DNA of 64,000 nucleotides from Pseudaquabacterium pictum (GTDB lineage: Bacteria > Pseudomonadota > Gammaproteobacteria > Burkholderiales > Burkholderiaceae_C), in assembly GCF_005403045.1 (NCBI RefSeq), contig NZ_BJCL01000002.1:124001-188000 (forward strand), written 5' to 3'. How positions within the stretch are numbered: the first letter of the stretch is position 1; each line of letters begins with the position of its first letter. The position numbers were made by a program, and so were the translations under genes. This document shows positions 30,279-43,450 of the stretch, one piece after another. The notes under the pieces are model-generated. The model was not told the origin of the DNA. It ran no database searches and saw only the letters and a program-made list of their open reading frames with translations.

Positions 30279-31139
30279 GTGCTGCTCGACCTGGACCAGC
30301 TGCGCACCCTGGTGGCGTTTGCCGATGCCGGCAGCGGCCGTGGCGCCGCCCACCTGGTGCACAAGACGCCATCGGCGGTGAGCACCCATCTGCGCAAATT
30401 GGCCGACGTGCTGGGCCGGCCGCTGCTGCAGCGCCAGGGCCGCCGCCTGGTGCTGACGCCCGACGGCAACGAGCTGGTGCGCCATGCCCGGCGCATGCTG
30501 GCGCTGCATGGCGAGGCGCTGGCGCACTTCCAGGCGCCGTCGTTCGGCGGCAACCTGCGGGTGGGCCTGCCCGACGACTACATCCCGGCGCTGATGTCGC
30601 CGCTGCTGGCGGCGCTGGCGCGGCTGGCACCCCGCGCCCACATCGAGGTGCAGTGCGCGCCCAGCGCCGAGCTGCGGCCGCTGCTGGCTGATGGCCTGCT
30701 CGACCTGGCCATCCTGTCGGCCGAGACCGACACCCAGGAAGGGCAGGTGCTGCGCACCGAGCGGGTGGTGTGGACCGCCTCGCCCCACTTCGACCCGCAG
30801 GCGGCCGACTGCCTGCCGCTGGCGCTGTTCCCCGAGGGCTGCATCTTCCGCAAATGGGCCACCGCCCAGCTGCGCCAGCACCGGCGTGAACACCGCATCG
30901 TCTGCACCAGCCGCAGCATGCCGGCGATCCAGGCCGCCGTGCGGGCCGGCTTCGCGGCGTCGGTGGTGGCCGAGAGCTGCGTGCCGCAGGATGCGGTGGT
31001 GCTGACGCCGGCCCAGGGCTTGGCCGAACTGCCGGCGGTCACCATCATCCTGGCCGCCTCACCAGCGGCCGACCCGGCGCTGGTGCAGCGCCTGGGCGAG
31101 CAGCTGCGCGGTCCGATGCAGCGCCTGACGGCGCCGTGA
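30279..31139 (+). CDS. LysR family transcriptional regulator
   Basis: A 286-residue LysR-type regulator. The N-terminal winged helix is LDQLRTLVAFADAGSGRGAA with the recognition segment KTPSAVSTHLRKLADVLGR and wing LLQRQGRRLVLTPDG. The effector domain follows from about residue 90 (GNLRVGLPDDYIPALMSPLL). The GTG start at 30279 follows a GAGAGGAA ribosome-binding site. It is divergent from the DUF1185-EthD-aminotransferase genes and shares their control region. The inducer is unknown. Confidence 0.93.
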   Translation: MLLDLDQLRTLVAFADAGSGRGAAHLVHKTPSAVSTHLRKLADVLGRPLLQRQGRRLVLTPDGNELVRHARRMLALHGEALAHFQAPSFGGNLRVGLPDDYIPALMSPLLAALARLAPRAHIEVQCAPSAELRPLLADGLLDLAILSAETDTQEGQVLRTERVVWTASPHFDPQAADCLPLALFPEGCIFRKWATAQLRQHRREHRIVCTSRSMPAIQAAVRAGFAASVVAESCVPQDAVVLTPAQGLAELPAVTIILAASPAADPALVQRLGEQLRGPMQRLTAP

Positions 31140-31155
31140 GCCGCGCCGGTCTTGC

Positions 31156-31171
31156 GCCAGATCAATCTGGC
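31156..31171. other. Inverted repeat overlapping the sigma-54-like promoter
   Basis: GCCAGAT and ATCTGGC around a 2-base centre form a perfect 7-bp palindrome right after the LysR stop codon. It overlaps the -24 element at 31168. It might end LysR transcription or bind a repressor. Confidence 0.4.
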
Positions 31172-31183
31172 ATGGCTTCTGCA
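31168..31183 (+). promoter_or_regulatory. Candidate sigma-54 (RpoN) promoter of the Rieske operon
   Basis: TGGCATGGCTTCTGCA matches the TGGCACG-N4-TTGCA consensus at 10 of 12 defined positions, with the essential GG and GC exactly 10 bases apart. The start site would be near 31193, leaving a leader of roughly 125 bases before the Rieske start. Sigma-54 promoters need an activator such as NtrC, so nitrogen control is a reasonable guess. Confidence 0.5.
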
Positions 31184-31213
31184 TGGGGTTGGCCCCAAGC
31201 GTAGAAGCGTTCA

Positions 31214-31231
31214 CCGGTGCACCAGCACCGG
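31214..31231. other. Hairpin in the presumed Rieske leader
   Basis: CCGGTGC (31214-31220) and GCACCGG (31225-31231) form a perfect 7-bp stem with a 4-base loop inside the presumed untranslated leader. Its role is unknown. Confidence 0.35.
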
Positions 31232-31317
31232 CCGGAAATTGCGCTTGAAGTGCCCCACCGCCGTGCGCCCTGCGCGGCTGAGGGGCGATGGACCCCTTCA
31301 AGCCGCGAGACCTTCCG

Positions 31318-32382
31318 ATGCTGACCACCCGACAACCGATTTTTCGGCGCTTCTGGCATGCGGTGATGCCGCTGGACCACCTGCGCGCCGGCCCCCAGCC
31401 CTTCACCCTGCTGGGTGAGGACATCGTGCTGTTCCTCGATGGCGACGGCCAGCCCGCCGCGCTGCGCGACCGCTGCTGCCACCGCACCGCCCGGCTCAGC
31501 ACGGGCCGCTGCGACGGCGGCCGCCTGGCCTGCGGCTACCACGGTTGGCAGTACGACCGTGACGGCCGCGTCGTGAAGATCCCGCAGTACGACGCCGACC
31601 GCGCCATCCCGCCCGACTACCGCACGCCGGCCTACCACTGCACCGCCCGCCACAGCTATGCCTGGGTGGCGCTGGAAGCGCCCATCGCCGACATCCCGGC
31701 CATCCCCGAGTACGGCGCACCGGGTTGGCGCACCATCTTCCAGTTCCACGAGGTCTGGCACACCAGCCCGATGCGGGCGCTGGAGAACAGCTTCGACAAC
31801 AGCCACTTCAGCTTCGTGCACCGCGCCACCTTCGGCGTGGGCGACCAGCCCAAGCCCAGCAAGTACGAGCTGGTGGACACGCCCGAGGGCTTCTACGCCG
31901 AGACGGTGATCCCGGCGGCCAACCCGGCGGCCTACCAGCGTGTCAGCGGCGTGGCCGATGCGGTGACCACCCGGCACATGCGCAATGCCTTCTTCCTGCC
32001 GTTCTCGCGCCGGCTGGACATCGAGTACCCGTCGGGCATCCGGCACATCATCATCAACTGCTTCACGCCGATCGACGACGGCCGCATGCAGCTGTGCCAA
32101 TGGCTGTTCCGCAACGACACCGAGGCCGACTGCCCGGCGCAGCTGCTGATCGACTTCGACGACGCCATCACCCGCGAGGACAAGGACATCCTCGAAGCCA
32201 CCGACCCCGACGCCCTGGTCGACACCCGCCGCCGCGGCGTGGAGTTCTCGATGGACTCCGACCGCCCCGGCATGCTGATCCGCAAGAAGCTGATGGAACT
32301 GCTGGCCCGCCACGGCGAGCGCGAGATCCATGCCGGCAACCGCGACCAGACCGCGGTGATTGCCATCCAACCCGCCGCCTGA
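31318..32382 (+). CDS. Rieske non-heme iron oxygenase (aromatic/N-demethylase type)
   Basis: A 354-residue single-component-type Rieske oxygenase alpha subunit. Rieske ligands are Cys53 and His55 (DRCCHRTARL) and Cys72 and His75 (ACGYHGW). The catalytic iron site is His163 and His168 in ENSFDNSHFSFVH with bridging Asp160, and a C-terminal Asp in IDFDDAITRED. Its length is like the purine N-demethylases NdmA/NdmB and vanillate O-demethylase. No reductase gene is nearby, so electrons must come from elsewhere. ATG 31318 begins MLTTRQPIFRRFWH, the family start; ATG 31288 would add ten residues and stays possible. Confidence 0.9.
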   Translation: MLTTRQPIFRRFWHAVMPLDHLRAGPQPFTLLGEDIVLFLDGDGQPAALRDRCCHRTARLSTGRCDGGRLACGYHGWQYDRDGRVVKIPQYDADRAIPPDYRTPAYHCTARHSYAWVALEAPIADIPAIPEYGAPGWRTIFQFHEVWHTSPMRALENSFDNSHFSFVHRATFGVGDQPKPSKYELVDTPEGFYAETVIPAANPAAYQRVSGVADAVTTRHMRNAFFLPFSRRLDIEYPSGIRHIIINCFTPIDDGRMQLCQWLFRNDTEADCPAQLLIDFDDAITREDKDILEATDPDALVDTRRRGVEFSMDSDRPGMLIRKKLMELLARHGEREIHAGNRDQTAVIAIQPAA

Positions 32383-32422
32383 GCGGCCACACCCCATTCC
32401 ACGCACAAGGAGCCACCACACC

Positions 32423-33454
32423 ATGCAACGCCGCGTACTCCTGAAGCTTGGCAGCACCGCCGCTGCCGCCCTGGCCGCGCCCGCCCTTTGCGCCCAGTCC
32501 GCCACCGCGCTGACGCCGATCCGCTTCTCGCTGGACTTCCGCGTCACCGGCCAGACCGCACCGTTCTTCCTGGCCCAGGCCAAGGGCTACTACCGCGACG
32601 AGGGCCTGGACGTGGCCATCGACGTGGGCAGCGGCTCGGTGGCCTCGATCACCCGCGTGGCCAGCGGCGCCTACGACATGAGCCTGGGCGACATCAGCGC
32701 GCTGATCGAGTTCAACGCCGCCAACCCGGGCGCGCCCTACCTGAGCGCGGTCTACCAGTACTACAACCGCGCGCCCTTCGTCATCGTCGGCCGCAAGGAC
32801 CGCGGCGTGACCACCGACTTCCGCAGCTTGCAGGGCAAGCGCATCGCCGCGGCGGCGGTGGAGAGCACCCGCCGCGCCTTCCCGCTGGTGGCCAAGCGGC
32901 TGAACATGGGGGCCGAGCCCTTCACCTGGGTGACCACCGACTTCAGCCAGCGCGACAACGTCATCGTGCGTGGCGATGTCGACGGCGCCACCTATTTCCA
33001 CGACAGCGCGGTCTCGCTGTTCCAGCGCATCAACCCCAGCGAGCTGGCGGTGCTGCCCTACACCAGCGCCGGGGTCGACCTGTACGGCAATGCGGTGCTG
33101 GCCAGCCAGCGGCTGATCGTCGACAAGCCCCGGGCGGTGGCCGGCTTCCTGCGCGCCACCAACCGCGCCATCGCCGAGACGCTGGCCAACCCGGCAACGG
33201 CCATCGCCGCGGTGAAGGCGCGCGAGCCGCTGCTCGACGAGAAGGTGGAGGCCGAGCGCTGGCGCATCACCGCGCAGTACGTGGCCGCGCCCGACACCCG
33301 CGGCCATGGCCTGGGCGACACCCGCCAGCTGCTGGTCGACCTGCAGGTGGACCAGGTGGTCGAGGCCTTCGGCCTGAAGGCGCGGCCGGCGGCGGCCACG
33401 CTGTTCAACCGCAGCTTCCTGCCGGCCCGTGCCGAGCGCGAGGTCAAGGCATGA
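32423..33454 (+). CDS. NMT1/THI5-type ABC substrate-binding protein
   Basis: A 343-residue periplasmic solute-binding protein of the NMT1/THI5/SsuA group (pyrimidine precursors, sulfonates, nitrate). It has a signal peptide with two arginines (MQRRVLLKLGSTAAAALAAP, cleavage near LCAQ). The binding domain opens IRFSLDFRVTGQTAPFFLAQ and contains GYYRDEGLDVAIDVGSGS and SLGDISALIEFNA. An AAGGAG ribosome-binding site precedes ATG 32423. No permease or ATPase gene is in the window, so it either uses a transporter elsewhere or only senses the substrate. It overlaps the deaminase gene by 4 bases. Confidence 0.9.
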   Translation: MQRRVLLKLGSTAAAALAAPALCAQSATALTPIRFSLDFRVTGQTAPFFLAQAKGYYRDEGLDVAIDVGSGSVASITRVASGAYDMSLGDISALIEFNAANPGAPYLSAVYQYYNRAPFVIVGRKDRGVTTDFRSLQGKRIAAAAVESTRRAFPLVAKRLNMGAEPFTWVTTDFSQRDNVIVRGDVDGATYFHDSAVSLFQRINPSELAVLPYTSAGVDLYGNAVLASQRLIVDKPRAVAGFLRATNRAIAETLANPATAIAAVKAREPLLDEKVEAERWRITAQYVAAPDTRGHGLGDTRQLLVDLQVDQVVEAFGLKARPAAATLFNRSFLPARAEREVKA

Positions 33455-33951
33455 GCGCGCAGGCCGAACCGGTGCTGGGCGACGTCGACACCGGACACCT
33501 GCGCCGCGCCATTGCCCTGTCGGCCCATGGCCGCAGCCGCGGCAACCGGCCGTTCGGTGCGGTGATCGTCGCCGGCGACGGCGCGGTGCTGGCCGAGGCC
33601 TGGTGCAACACCACCGAGACCGGCGACTGCACCGGCCATGCCGAGACCACCGCGGTGCGGCTGGCCTCGCCGCAGCATGGCCGCGAGGCGCTGGCCCGGG
33701 CCACGCTGTACTCGTCGGCCGAGCCCTGCGTGATGTGCGCCGGCGCCATCTTCTGGGCCGGCATCGGCCGGGTGGTCTACGGCATCGACGCGGTGCGGCT
33801 GCGCCACTACCGCGGCGAGCGGCTGGACCAGCGTGATGCCGAGCTGTCCTGCCGCGATGTGTTCGCGGCCGCGCCGATCGCCATCACCTGCATCGGCCCC
33901 GTGCTGGCCGACGAGGCGGCCGCGGTGCATGAAGGGGCCTGGAAGGTCTGA
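33451..33951 (+). CDS. Nucleoside/guanine deaminase family protein
   Basis: A 166-residue zinc-dependent deaminase of the CDA/TadA-GuaD group. The zinc and catalytic residues are His63 with Glu65 (TGHAETTAVRL) and Cys93/Cys96 (SSAEPCVMCAGAIFWAG), all intact. The N-terminus GRSRGNRPFGAVIV is the family fold start, and YGIDAVRLRHY is a family segment near the substrate pocket. It removes an exocyclic amino group from a base or similar ring. The ATGA overlap with the binding-protein gene shows coupling, so the ring delivered by that protein may be its substrate (inference). Confidence 0.92.
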   Translation: MSAQAEPVLGDVDTGHLRRAIALSAHGRSRGNRPFGAVIVAGDGAVLAEAWCNTTETGDCTGHAETTAVRLASPQHGREALARATLYSSAEPCVMCAGAIFWAGIGRVVYGIDAVRLRHYRGERLDQRDAELSCRDVFAAAPIAITCIGPVLADEAAAVHEGAWKV

Positions 33952-34053
33952 CAGCGGCCAGCCGGGTGCCAGGGCCGTGGCGCGCAGGTTCAAGACAGCG
34001 GCCACGCGGTTGCGCAGACTGCGGTCGCATCGCCACTGCCCCTGCACCCGACC

Positions 34054-34533
34054 ATGCCCACCCTGCACCTGCTGGTCAACGGCCAGCCCCGCGAGATCCC
34101 TTCTGACTGGCAGGCCGAGCGCCTGCTCGACGTGCTGCGCGAGCCGCTGGGCCTGGTCGGCGCCAAGTTCGGCTGCGGCGCGGGCCAGTGCGGCGCCTGC
34201 ACCGTGCTGGTCGACGGCACACCGCAGCGCAGCTGCCTGTTGCCGGCCGACAGCCTGGCCGGCCGCGCCATCACCACCGTCGAAGGCCTGGCGGAAGGTG
34301 GCCGCCTGCATCCGGTGCAGCAGGCCTGGCTGGACGAGGCGGTGCCGCAATGCGGCTACTGCCAGGCCGGGCAGATCGTCAGCGTGGTGGCGCTGCTGCG
34401 CCGCCTGCCGCAGCCGGCCGATGCCGACATCGACGCCGCGCTGGCCGGCCACCTGTGCCGCTGCGGCACCCAGCAGCGGGTGCGGCGCGCGGTGCGCCGC
34501 GCCGCCGGCCTGCCGCCCGGGGCCGGCGCATGA
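34054..34533 (+). CDS. Molybdenum hydroxylase small subunit, two [2Fe-2S] clusters (IorA-like)
   Basis: A 159-residue iron-sulfur subunit of a xanthine-oxidase-family hydroxylase, like isoquinoline 1-oxidoreductase alpha. The plant-type cluster uses [17 protein letters not shown] and a further Cys in RSCLLPAD; the second cluster uses [13 protein letters not shown] and HLCRCGT. It moves electrons from the Mo site to an acceptor. It overlaps the large subunit gene by 4 bases. It starts 102 bases after the deaminase gene; I see no clear promoter in that gap. Confidence 0.95.
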   Translation: MPTLHLLVNGQPREIPSDWQAERLLDVLREPLGLVGAKFGCGAGQCGACTVLVDGTPQRSCLLPADSLAGRAITTVEGLAEGGRLHPVQQAWLDEAVPQCGYCQAGQIVSVVALLRRLPQPADADIDAALAGHLCRCGTQQRVRRAVRRAAGLPPGAGA

Positions 34534-36623
34534 AGCGGCGCGGCTTCCTGGTGGTGGCCGGCGCGGCCCTCGGCACCGGCGCCCTGCCCGGCTGCACGCT
34601 GCCGGTGATTCCCAAGCGCCCCGCGCCCGATGTGGACGCCGCGCGCAGCTGGGTGCGGCATGCCGATGGCCGCTTCACGCTGCTGCTGCCGCGGGTGGAG
34701 ATGGGCCAGGGCATCGGCACCGCGCTGGCGGCCATCGCCTGTGAGGAACTGGGCATCGCACCCGCACAGTTGACCGTGCGCCAGCCCAGCACCGATGACA
34801 TCGCCCGCGTGCGCGCGACCGTCGGCAGTGATTCGATCAAGGACTTCGCGCTGCCGCTGGCCCAGGCCTGCGCCAGCCTGCGCGAGGCCCTGGCCAGCGG
34901 CCAGGCACGCACGGCGGTGGCGGCCGCGCCGCAGCCGGCGGCGGCACTGCGGGCCTTCCAGCCCGGTGCACGCTGGGTCGGGCAGGGGCTGCCGCTGGCG
35001 GAGGGCCCAGCCATCGTGCAGGGCCAGGCGCTGTTCGTGGCCGATGTGCGCCGGCCAGGGCAGCTGTTCGGCCGGGTGCTGCGCGCGCCCGCCTCGCCCG
35101 AGCGGCCCAGCCGGCTGCGCCAGGTGGACGAGGCCGCCGCCCGCGCCGTGCCCGGCTGCGTGGCCGTGGTGCGGCACGCCGCGCTGCAGCTGGGCCAGGC
35201 CGAGGGCATCGGCATCGTGGCACGCACACCCGGCGCGCTGGACCGCATCGCCACGGCGCTGGCAGCGCAGTGGGCCGTGGACGGCCCGGCGTTCGAGCAG
35301 GCCGACCTCGACCAGGCACTGGACATCGACGCCCGCCTGGCCGGCGGCGGCCGGCGGCAGCATGCGGTGCGCCGCGACGCGCTGGCGCCCGGCGACCGCT
35401 GGGACGTGGACCTGCGCATCGACATCCCGCTGGCGGCGCATGGCGCCATCCAGCCCCGCGCGGCGGTGGCCGAGCCGGCCGCCGATGGCCACCTGCACCT
35501 GTGGGTGGGCAGCCAGGACGTGTTCTACCAGCGCGACGTGGTCTGCCGCCGCCTGGGCCTGGCCGACAGCCAGGTGACGGTGCACGGCCAGCGGGTGGGC
35601 GGTGCCTTCGGCGGCAAGACGCTGTGCACCGTGGAGCTGGAAGCCGCCGTGCTGGCCCGTGCCGTGGGCGCGCCGGTGAAGGTGCAGTGGACCCGCGCGC
35701 AGGAGCTGCAGCTCGGCTTCCACCGCCCGCCCAGCAGCCACCGCATCCGCCTGCGGCTGCAGGGCGGCCGGCTGCAGCAGTGGTGGCATGCGTTCGCCGG
35801 CAGCCACATCCTGTTCACCAACGCGGCGGTGCCGCCCTGGCTGCAGCGGGCCACCGATCTGATCGGCGACGACGGCGTGGCCCGCGGCGCCGCCCTGCCC
35901 TACCGGATGCCGGCCGCCTGCACCGAGTTCGACCTGGTGCGGCTGCCGGTCTTCACCGGCCCCTGGCGCGGCCTGGGCGCGGGGCCCAACGGCTTCGCCG
36001 TCGAGAGCGCCATCGACGAGGCCGCCCGCGCCGCCGGCGCCGACCCGCTGGCCTTCCGCCTGCAGCACCTGGATGGCGTCGACCCGGCGCAGGCGCGGCT
36101 GGCGCGGGTGCTGCAGCGGGTGGCCCAGGCTGCCGGCTGGGGCCGCCCGGCAGCCGCTGCTGCGCCAGGGCAGCGCAGCGGGCGCGGCCTGGCGGCCGGC
36201 ATCTACAAGGGCAGCAGCTGGTGCGCCGTGGTGGCCGATGTGGTGGTGGACGCCGCCAGCGGCGCCATCCGCGTCACCCGCCTGTGGTGCGCCCACGACT
36301 GCGGCCGGGTGGTGCACCCCGACCAGGTGCGGGCGCAGTGCGAGGGCAACCTGGTGTGGGGCCTGGGCATGGTGCTGACCGACCAGCTGCCGGTGGCCGG
36401 CGGCGCCGTGGATGCCACCAGCTTTGCGCAGGCGCCGCTGCCGGCCATCGGCGACCTGCCGCCAATGGAGGTGGTGCTGGTCGACCATGGCGAGGCGCCC
36501 GGTGGTGCCGGCGAAACGGTGATCACCGCCGCCGGCGCGGCGGTGGCCAATGCGGTGCGCGCGGCCAGCGGCCACCGCATCACCCGGCTGCCCACGGCCC
36601 GCGTGCCGGTGGCAGCATCCTGA
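34530..36623 (+). CDS. Molybdopterin-binding hydroxylase large subunit (IorB-like), exported
   Basis: A 697-residue Mo-cofactor subunit of the xanthine-oxidase family, closest in layout to isoquinoline 1-oxidoreductase beta. Blocks are [86 protein letters not shown] and the catalytic-Glu loop [14 protein letters not shown]. The N-terminus [17 protein letters not shown] with LPGC at Cys22 looks like a twin-arginine signal plus a lipobox, so the enzyme is probably folded in the cytoplasm and held at the periplasmic face. It hydroxylates a heteroaromatic ring using water. Confidence 0.92.
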   Translation: MKRRGFLVVAGAALGTGALPGCTLPVIPKRPAPDVDAARSWVRHADGRFTLLLPRVEMGQGIGTALAAIACEELGIAPAQLTVRQPSTDDIARVRATVGSDSIKDFALPLAQACASLREALASGQARTAVAAAPQPAAALRAFQPGARWVGQGLPLAEGPAIVQGQALFVADVRRPGQLFGRVLRAPASPERPSRLRQVDEAAARAVPGCVAVVRHAALQLGQAEGIGIVARTPGALDRIATALAAQWAVDGPAFEQADLDQALDIDARLAGGGRRQHAVRRDALAPGDRWDVDLRIDIPLAAHGAIQPRAAVAEPAADGHLHLWVGSQDVFYQRDVVCRRLGLADSQVTVHGQRVGGAFGGKTLCTVELEAAVLARAVGAPVKVQWTRAQELQLGFHRPPSSHRIRLRLQGGRLQQWWHAFAGSHILFTNAAVPPWLQRATDLIGDDGVARGAALPYRMPAACTEFDLVRLPVFTGPWRGLGAGPNGFAVESAIDEAARAAGADPLAFRLQHLDGVDPAQARLARVLQRVAQAAGWGRPAAAAAPGQRSGRGLAAGIYKGSSWCAVVADVVVDAASGAIRVTRLWCAHDCGRVVHPDQVRAQCEGNLVWGLGMVLTDQLPVAGGAVDATSFAQAPLPAIGDLPPMEVVLVDHGEAPGGAGETVITAAGAAVANAVRAASGHRITRLPTARVPVAAS

Positions 36624-36625
36624 GC

Positions 36626-37588
36626 ATGGACGATTTCGCCTCGGCCGCGATGCTGCGGTTGATCCGGCTGGGCCTGCACCGCCAGGGCCTGGCACCGCCG
36701 CCCGCCATCACGCCCGCCATCATGCCCGGGCGCAGCGCCCACGTGCCGCTGGCGCACAAGCGCCGCCTGCTCGACAGCCTGCTGGCCGACCATGGCCCGC
36801 TGGTGCTGCTGCGCATCGGCGAGGCCATCGCCGATGCGCCCGACGAGCCGGCCCTGGTGGCCCTGGCCCTGGCCACCAGCCCGCCCGACCTGCTGGCCCG
36901 CTGGCAGCGGCTGGAGCGCTTCGTGCACGCCCGCCACCGGCTGCTGGTGCAGGCCGACGGGCCGGGCCGCCTGCAGCTGCAGCATGTGTCGCTGGACGCC
37001 CAGGCGCCACCCACGCCGGCCGAGCACCTGCTGGTGCTGGGCCTGCTGGTGGCGCTGGCACGCCTCATCGGCACCCAGGGGCTCACCGCCACCGCGGACA
37101 CGCCGGAGGCCTGGCGCTGGCAGGCCGGTCGCTGGCAGACAGGTCGCTTTCAGGTGCCGCCGACCGCGCCCGCCGGCCAAACCGGCCTGGCTCCCGGGCA
37201 CTGGCAGTGGCGCTGGCAACCCGCGCCGCCCGGCGCATCAACGCCCTGCCCGCCCGCCGGCGACTGGGCCGGCACGGCCACCGGCGTGCTGGCCGCCGAC
37301 CCCGGCCGCAGCTGGTCGGTGCCTGCGCTGGCTGCCGCGCTGGGCAGCAGCCCGCGCACGCTACAGCGCCAGCTGGCGCGGCAGGGGCGGTGCTTCTCGC
37401 ACCTGCTGATGGACGTGCGGCTGGCGGCATCGGCCCGGCTGCTGGCGGCCACGCGGCAACCGGTGGCGGCCATCGGCTACCACTGCGGCTTTGCCGACCA
37501 GGCGCACTTCACCCGCGCCTTCAAGAAGCACAGCGCCATGACGCCGGTGCAGTTCCGCGGCGCCTTCCAGGCCGCGCCGGTCGCCTAG
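36626..37588 (+). CDS. AraC family transcriptional regulator
   Basis: A 320-residue regulator. The C-terminal 90 residues are an AraC/XylS double helix-turn-helix (AALGSSPRTLQRQLARQG; PVAAIGYHCGFADQAHFTRAFKKHSAMTPVQFR, quoted in parts). The N-terminal 220 residues resemble the arabinose-binding-like AraC_binding_2/PF12625 type. The ATG lies two bases after the Mo-hydroxylase stop codon, so it is the last gene of the right arm and likely controls it. Its stop codon shares the CTAG palindrome with the stop of the convergent TIR gene. Confidence 0.9.
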   Translation: MDDFASAAMLRLIRLGLHRQGLAPPPAITPAIMPGRSAHVPLAHKRRLLDSLLADHGPLVLLRIGEAIADAPDEPALVALALATSPPDLLARWQRLERFVHARHRLLVQADGPGRLQLQHVSLDAQAPPTPAEHLLVLGLLVALARLIGTQGLTATADTPEAWRWQAGRWQTGRFQVPPTAPAGQTGLAPGHWQWRWQPAPPGASTPCPPAGDWAGTATGVLAADPGRSWSVPALAAALGSSPRTLQRQLARQGRCFSHLLMDVRLAASARLLAATRQPVAAIGYHCGFADQAHFTRAFKKHSAMTPVQFRGAFQAAPVA

Positions 37589-38559
37589 GTGTGCTCGGCC
37601 ACCGGGTCCAGCACCAGCGTCAGCTGAAGCGGCCGCAGCGACATCGGGCCGGTGGCCATCGGGTCGTCGGCCGGCGCGCGCTGGATCTCGTAGAGCACCG
37701 GCCGGTAGCTGCGGCGGCGCTGGCCGGTGTAGGCATCGGTCAGCGGCATCGGGGTGATGAGCGCGGGCGAGAACAGTTCTTCGCGAATGGCGGCTGCATA
37801 ACGCTGGTTGAGGTGGGCCAGCCACAGGCCGTCCGGGTCATGGGTGGCCTGCACCAGGTCCTTCCAGGTGCGGCGGCGCATGCCGCGGGTCAGGTTGAAC
37901 AGCGACATGGTGAAGGTCGAGGTCGCACCCTCGCCCTCGACCACCAGCGCGTCCTCGGGGATGCGGTCGTGCGCGCAGTCCAGGCCGTGCAGGTCCAGGA
38001 CCACGCGGTGGCAGGGGAAATGGGTGAGCTGGCGCTCCGGCGCCGCCTCGGTGCGGGGCCGGGGGAAGTGCTCGCCGATGATCTGCGCCGCCTGCTCCAG
38101 CTTGTGCTGGGCCACGCTGGCGCCGATGGCGCCGAAGCGCCACTTGCGCGCCACCCGCCAGGTCTCGGTGCACAGCGAATCGAGGAAGCTGACCAGCTTG
38201 GCATGCTCGATCGGCACGCCCTGCAGCGTCTTCAAGGGCCGCGGCGAGGCGCCGCCCGCAGCGTAGAGGCAGACCACCGAATGCTCATCGCCCAGGCTGG
38301 TGAACAGCCCGGCCTCGTACAGGCACCAGTCCCAGTTCTTCGATGGCTCGGTGAACAGCAGCAGCAGCAGATGGCTCTCCATCAGCTGGGTGCGGATCTC
38401 GGCATTCCAGTCGGAGCCGGCGACCAGGTTGGTGCCAGAGACGAAGGTCTTGATCTGGTCGTCCAGCAGCCGCAGCGCGCCGGCGATCTTGTCGGCCGCA
38501 TCGTGGTCGTCGTGCTTGTGGCTGATGAAGATGCGAAACGGTTCCCTGCCTGTGGCCAT
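37585..38559 (-). CDS. Stand-alone TIR-domain protein with unknown C-terminal domain
   Basis: A 324-residue protein with an N-terminal TIR domain (residues 6-135). It opens FRIFISHKHDDHDAADKIAGAL, has the BB-loop region TNLVAGSDWNAEIRTQLMESH, and carries WDWCLYEAGLF with Glu82 at the position of the NADase glutamate of active bacterial TIRs. Residues about 140-324 are a domain I do not recognise, with THFPCHRVVLDLHGLDC and TRGMRRRTWKDLVQATHDP. Bacterial TIR proteins serve in anti-phage defence (NAD cleavage or signal making) or as effectors. No defence partner (Thoeris, Argonaute, CBASS) is adjacent: ligA follows and AraC is convergent. Confidence 0.85.
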   Translation of the reverse strand: MATGREPFRIFISHKHDDHDAADKIAGALRLLDDQIKTFVSGTNLVAGSDWNAEIRTQLMESHLLLLLFTEPSKNWDWCLYEAGLFTSLGDEHSVVCLYAAGGASPRPLKTLQGVPIEHAKLVSFLDSLCTETWRVARKWRFGAIGASVAQHKLEQAAQIIGEHFPRPRTEAAPERQLTHFPCHRVVLDLHGLDCAHDRIPEDALVVEGEGATSTFTMSLFNLTRGMRRRTWKDLVQATHDPDGLWLAHLNQRYAAAIREELFSPALITPMPLTDAYTGQRRRSYRPVLYEIQRAPADDPMATGPMSLRPLQLTLVLDPVAEHT

Positions 38560-38602
38560 GGTCCGGTCTCCTTTCGGCGCAGTCTAGGCCTTGCAGGGGC
38601 AG

Positions 38603-43380
<4,778 letters not shown>

Positions 43381-43407
<27 letters not shown>

Positions 43408-43441
43408 ACGGACTCGGCAGGCCAGCGGCCTGGCCGACTGA
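43381..43441 (+). repeat. 27-bp tandem duplication with hairpin at the end of the M1 gene
   Basis: Positions 43381-43407 (the last codons and TGA of the M1 gene) and 43415-43441 are the same 27-mer with two mismatches, spaced by 34 bases. Each copy contains the hairpin CAGGCC-AGC-GGCCTG (43384-43398 and 43418-43432). The two hairpins lie in the gap before the convergent kinase gene and may act as a doubled terminator. Confidence 0.75.
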
Positions 43442-43450
43442 GCCCACCGC

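Noticed and set aside
31288-31317. Start of the Rieske gene ten codons earlier
   Set aside because: The extra residues MDPFKPRDLP do not look like the family N-terminus; kept as an alternative.
37585-38559. A Thoeris, CBASS or short-Argonaute TIR defence system
   Set aside because: None of the required partner genes (SIR2-like, cyclase, Argonaute) is near either TIR gene.
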